Assembly (NCBI GenBank): GCA_008694505.1
Contig: VZDJ01000052.1
Location: 4,467,722-4,531,721 of the forward strand
Length of the DNA stretch: 64,000 nt
Origin: Cyanoderma ruficeps
Lineage: Eukaryota; Chordata; Aves; Passeriformes; Timaliidae
Reading direction: 5' to 3'
The position numbers were made by a program, and so were the translations under genes. A model generated the notes under the pieces. The model did not search any database. It had not been told where the DNA came from and worked only from the letters and a program-made list of their open reading frames with translations. This document shows positions 62,401 to 64,000 of the stretch, piece by piece (the first letter of the stretch is position 1; each line of letters begins with the position of its first letter).

Positions 62401-64000
62401 AGAGAAATCAATTACATCTACCTGGGTTGTATTTATAGCAGCTTAACATTCTTTGAGATTTCATTTCTCCTCTGATTTGATAAGATTGTGGCCCTTTAAT
62501 AAGCTGAAGCATTCGTATCCTTATGACAATCTGGCACTGGAATTGTTTGCTTTAGCACTGCAGATTGCACAAGAGACATGAAAGGTTTCAGCGTAGCTGA
62601 AAAGTCACTTTTGATGAAATCACCCATCGCTCCAGGGGCTGCATTCTTTACAATTTGTGCATACTGATGATATGTGTCTTCAGATGCGTTTTGGCAACCC
62701 CTTGCCATTTTCAGAAATCCATCTGGGACTCAGGAACAAAGCAAACGCACACGAACATGAGGAAGACAGAGCTGGCACAGCTACTGGGTGGAATTTCTTT
62801 AAGGAAGCTCAATTGCTTGTTCGTTTCGCTGGCAGGAAAAGATAGGAAAATGAGTGTTCCTGTTCTCGATGAACTTGGTGATATTGTTAAATCCCTCAGA
62901 CAACATATAATTCAAGGCAAAGCTGTGGCAGAATTCCTTTACACTTATCCACAGTGTGGCTCCCCCCCAAAACACAGATCTCTGCCTTCATTTCATACAC
63001 AAAAAATTGCCCAGATGAACAATGGCTCTAACTTTAGAGAAAAATCAGAACACTTGCCCTTATTTTTTTGTTTCAAGACTGCCAAAATTTATAATTATTA
63101 TTCCATCAGTGGAAAAAGTGCATCTTTTCTTGCACTAAAACACAGAAGTAGACTCCATGCAGTGATATGGATTGGGAGGTGACTTTTGAAGAGAGTTTTA
63201 CGGGTAATGGCTTGAGCTTTGCCCTGGAAACCCTGAAAGGGAAGGCCCAAATTATGCCCCACACTTGGCAATGCCCCTGGGCACCAATTGCATCCAGCAG
63301 CACTCCTGAGGCAGCACAAGAGCACATCCCTGAGCCCAGAGCAGAACGAGGAGGTGGCACTAGCTCTGATCCAACTCTGATCACCAATCCAGTCTAAATC
63401 TCCTCCATAGGTGCCGGTGGATATTTGAGTTACACCAGCCATGGATGTAGCCCCAGACTGCAAACTGTAATTAATCCCCATCCCAGCTTTGCATCTCTTT
63501 TGGAGAAGAGCCGTGAATCACTGAAGTGGAGCCTTGCAGAGGAAATCCTCAGCCACAACAAAAAGATTTCATGCTTTATCTCCCCCTCTCAAGTATTTTA
63601 GCAGACAGACGGAGGATTTTCCTCCCAGTGACAACAATAACTACGCTCATTGAAGAAAAATATGTGGAACAGGAAGACCTACATTCCTTGCGTGAAAAAT
63701 AAGAGCGGTCTGTGCCAACTGCATTTTTCAGGAACAACTCATCCACAAGAAAAAATGGCTGCTGTGATAGTGTCCTGAACAGTGAGGCAACGGTAATGTG
63801 CTATGTAACTGACAGATGGGAAAAGAAGAGGGAAAAACAAGGCTTGGACTTTGTTTATTCCTAATATTCCATTATTAATATGCCCCTTTGACTCACACTT
63901 GCATCTTCTCCACTCCGTGCTCCTGCTGCTTTGTGTAGCAGCTGTACCTTATTCCTAACGTCACCATTCTCAGAAGGTTTATTACTTTGTGTTTAAGAAT

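Larger units (their letters stand above)
50766..64000. other. 3' flank of ISM1, no established gene
   Basis: No exon of TASP1 (the convergent neighbour in mammals) or another known gene was recognised on either strand. Contents seen: four CR1 fragments (50.97, 56.75, 57.74 and 59.29 kb), an 18-bp triplicate (51.24 kb), pyrimidine-rich tracts (52.08-52.12 kb), and two unexplained minus-strand open segments (53.0-53.9 and 54.97-55.22 kb). From 60 to 64 kb I see only short frames. Confidence 0.6.

Noticed and set aside
62496..62708. 70-codon minus frame considered as a last exon of the neighbour TASP1
   Set aside because: It does not resemble the taspase 1 C-terminus as I know it, and no other TASP1 exon was seen.

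Overview
This is vertebrate nuclear DNA, almost certainly from a bird and plausibly a songbird. The interspersed repeats are CR1 LINE fragments with the typical avian 3' end, two solo LTRs of avian-type endogenous retroviruses, and weathered ancient amniote repeats. No mammalian Alu or L1 was seen. No bacterial, phage, CRISPR or operon-like structure is present.

The window carries one complete, confidently recognised protein-coding gene, ISM1 (isthmin 1), on the + strand in six coding exons: 11185-11316, 32469-32705, 41100-41367, 44375-44518, 47170-47259 and 48868-49385. All five introns are GT-AG and all phases join. The product is 462 residues: a signal peptide, an acidic divergent linker, a conserved block, one thrombospondin type-1 repeat (exon 4) and a C-terminal AMOP domain (exons 5-6). 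A CpG island spans about 9.7-11.6 kb. It holds a candidate TATA box (9953), a (GCA)n tract, two upstream ATGs and the start codon (11185). The 3' UTR probably ends just after the only canonical AATAAA in the first 1.4 kb past the stop (50740).

Layout: 1-9.7 kb is 5' flank with no supported gene, ancient repeat pieces and a CpG-retaining stretch at 8.2-8.4 kb. 9.7-11.6 kb is promoter and exon 1. 11.3-32.5 kb is intron 1, with a 320-bp solo LTR. 32.7-41.1 kb is intron 2, with a CR1 in each orientation and a perfect 15-bp hairpin. 41.4-48.9 kb holds introns 3-5, with a second solo LTR that begins about 10 bp after the exon 4 splice donor. 49.4-50.77 kb is the 3' UTR. 50.77-64 kb is downstream flank with CR1 pieces, a small tandem repeat and two unexplained minus-strand open segments (53.0-53.9 and 54.97-55.22 kb) that could be exons of an unrecognised gene, though this is weak.

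Most other open reading frames are chance, including frames of more than 600 codons antisense to the CpG island that reflect lack of stops in GC-rich DNA. No clearly new biological system was found. The better leads are the LTR at the exon 4 donor, the serine replacing aspartate in the RKD integrin motif of the AMOP domain, the AUG-stop element in the leader, and the minus-strand segments downstream.
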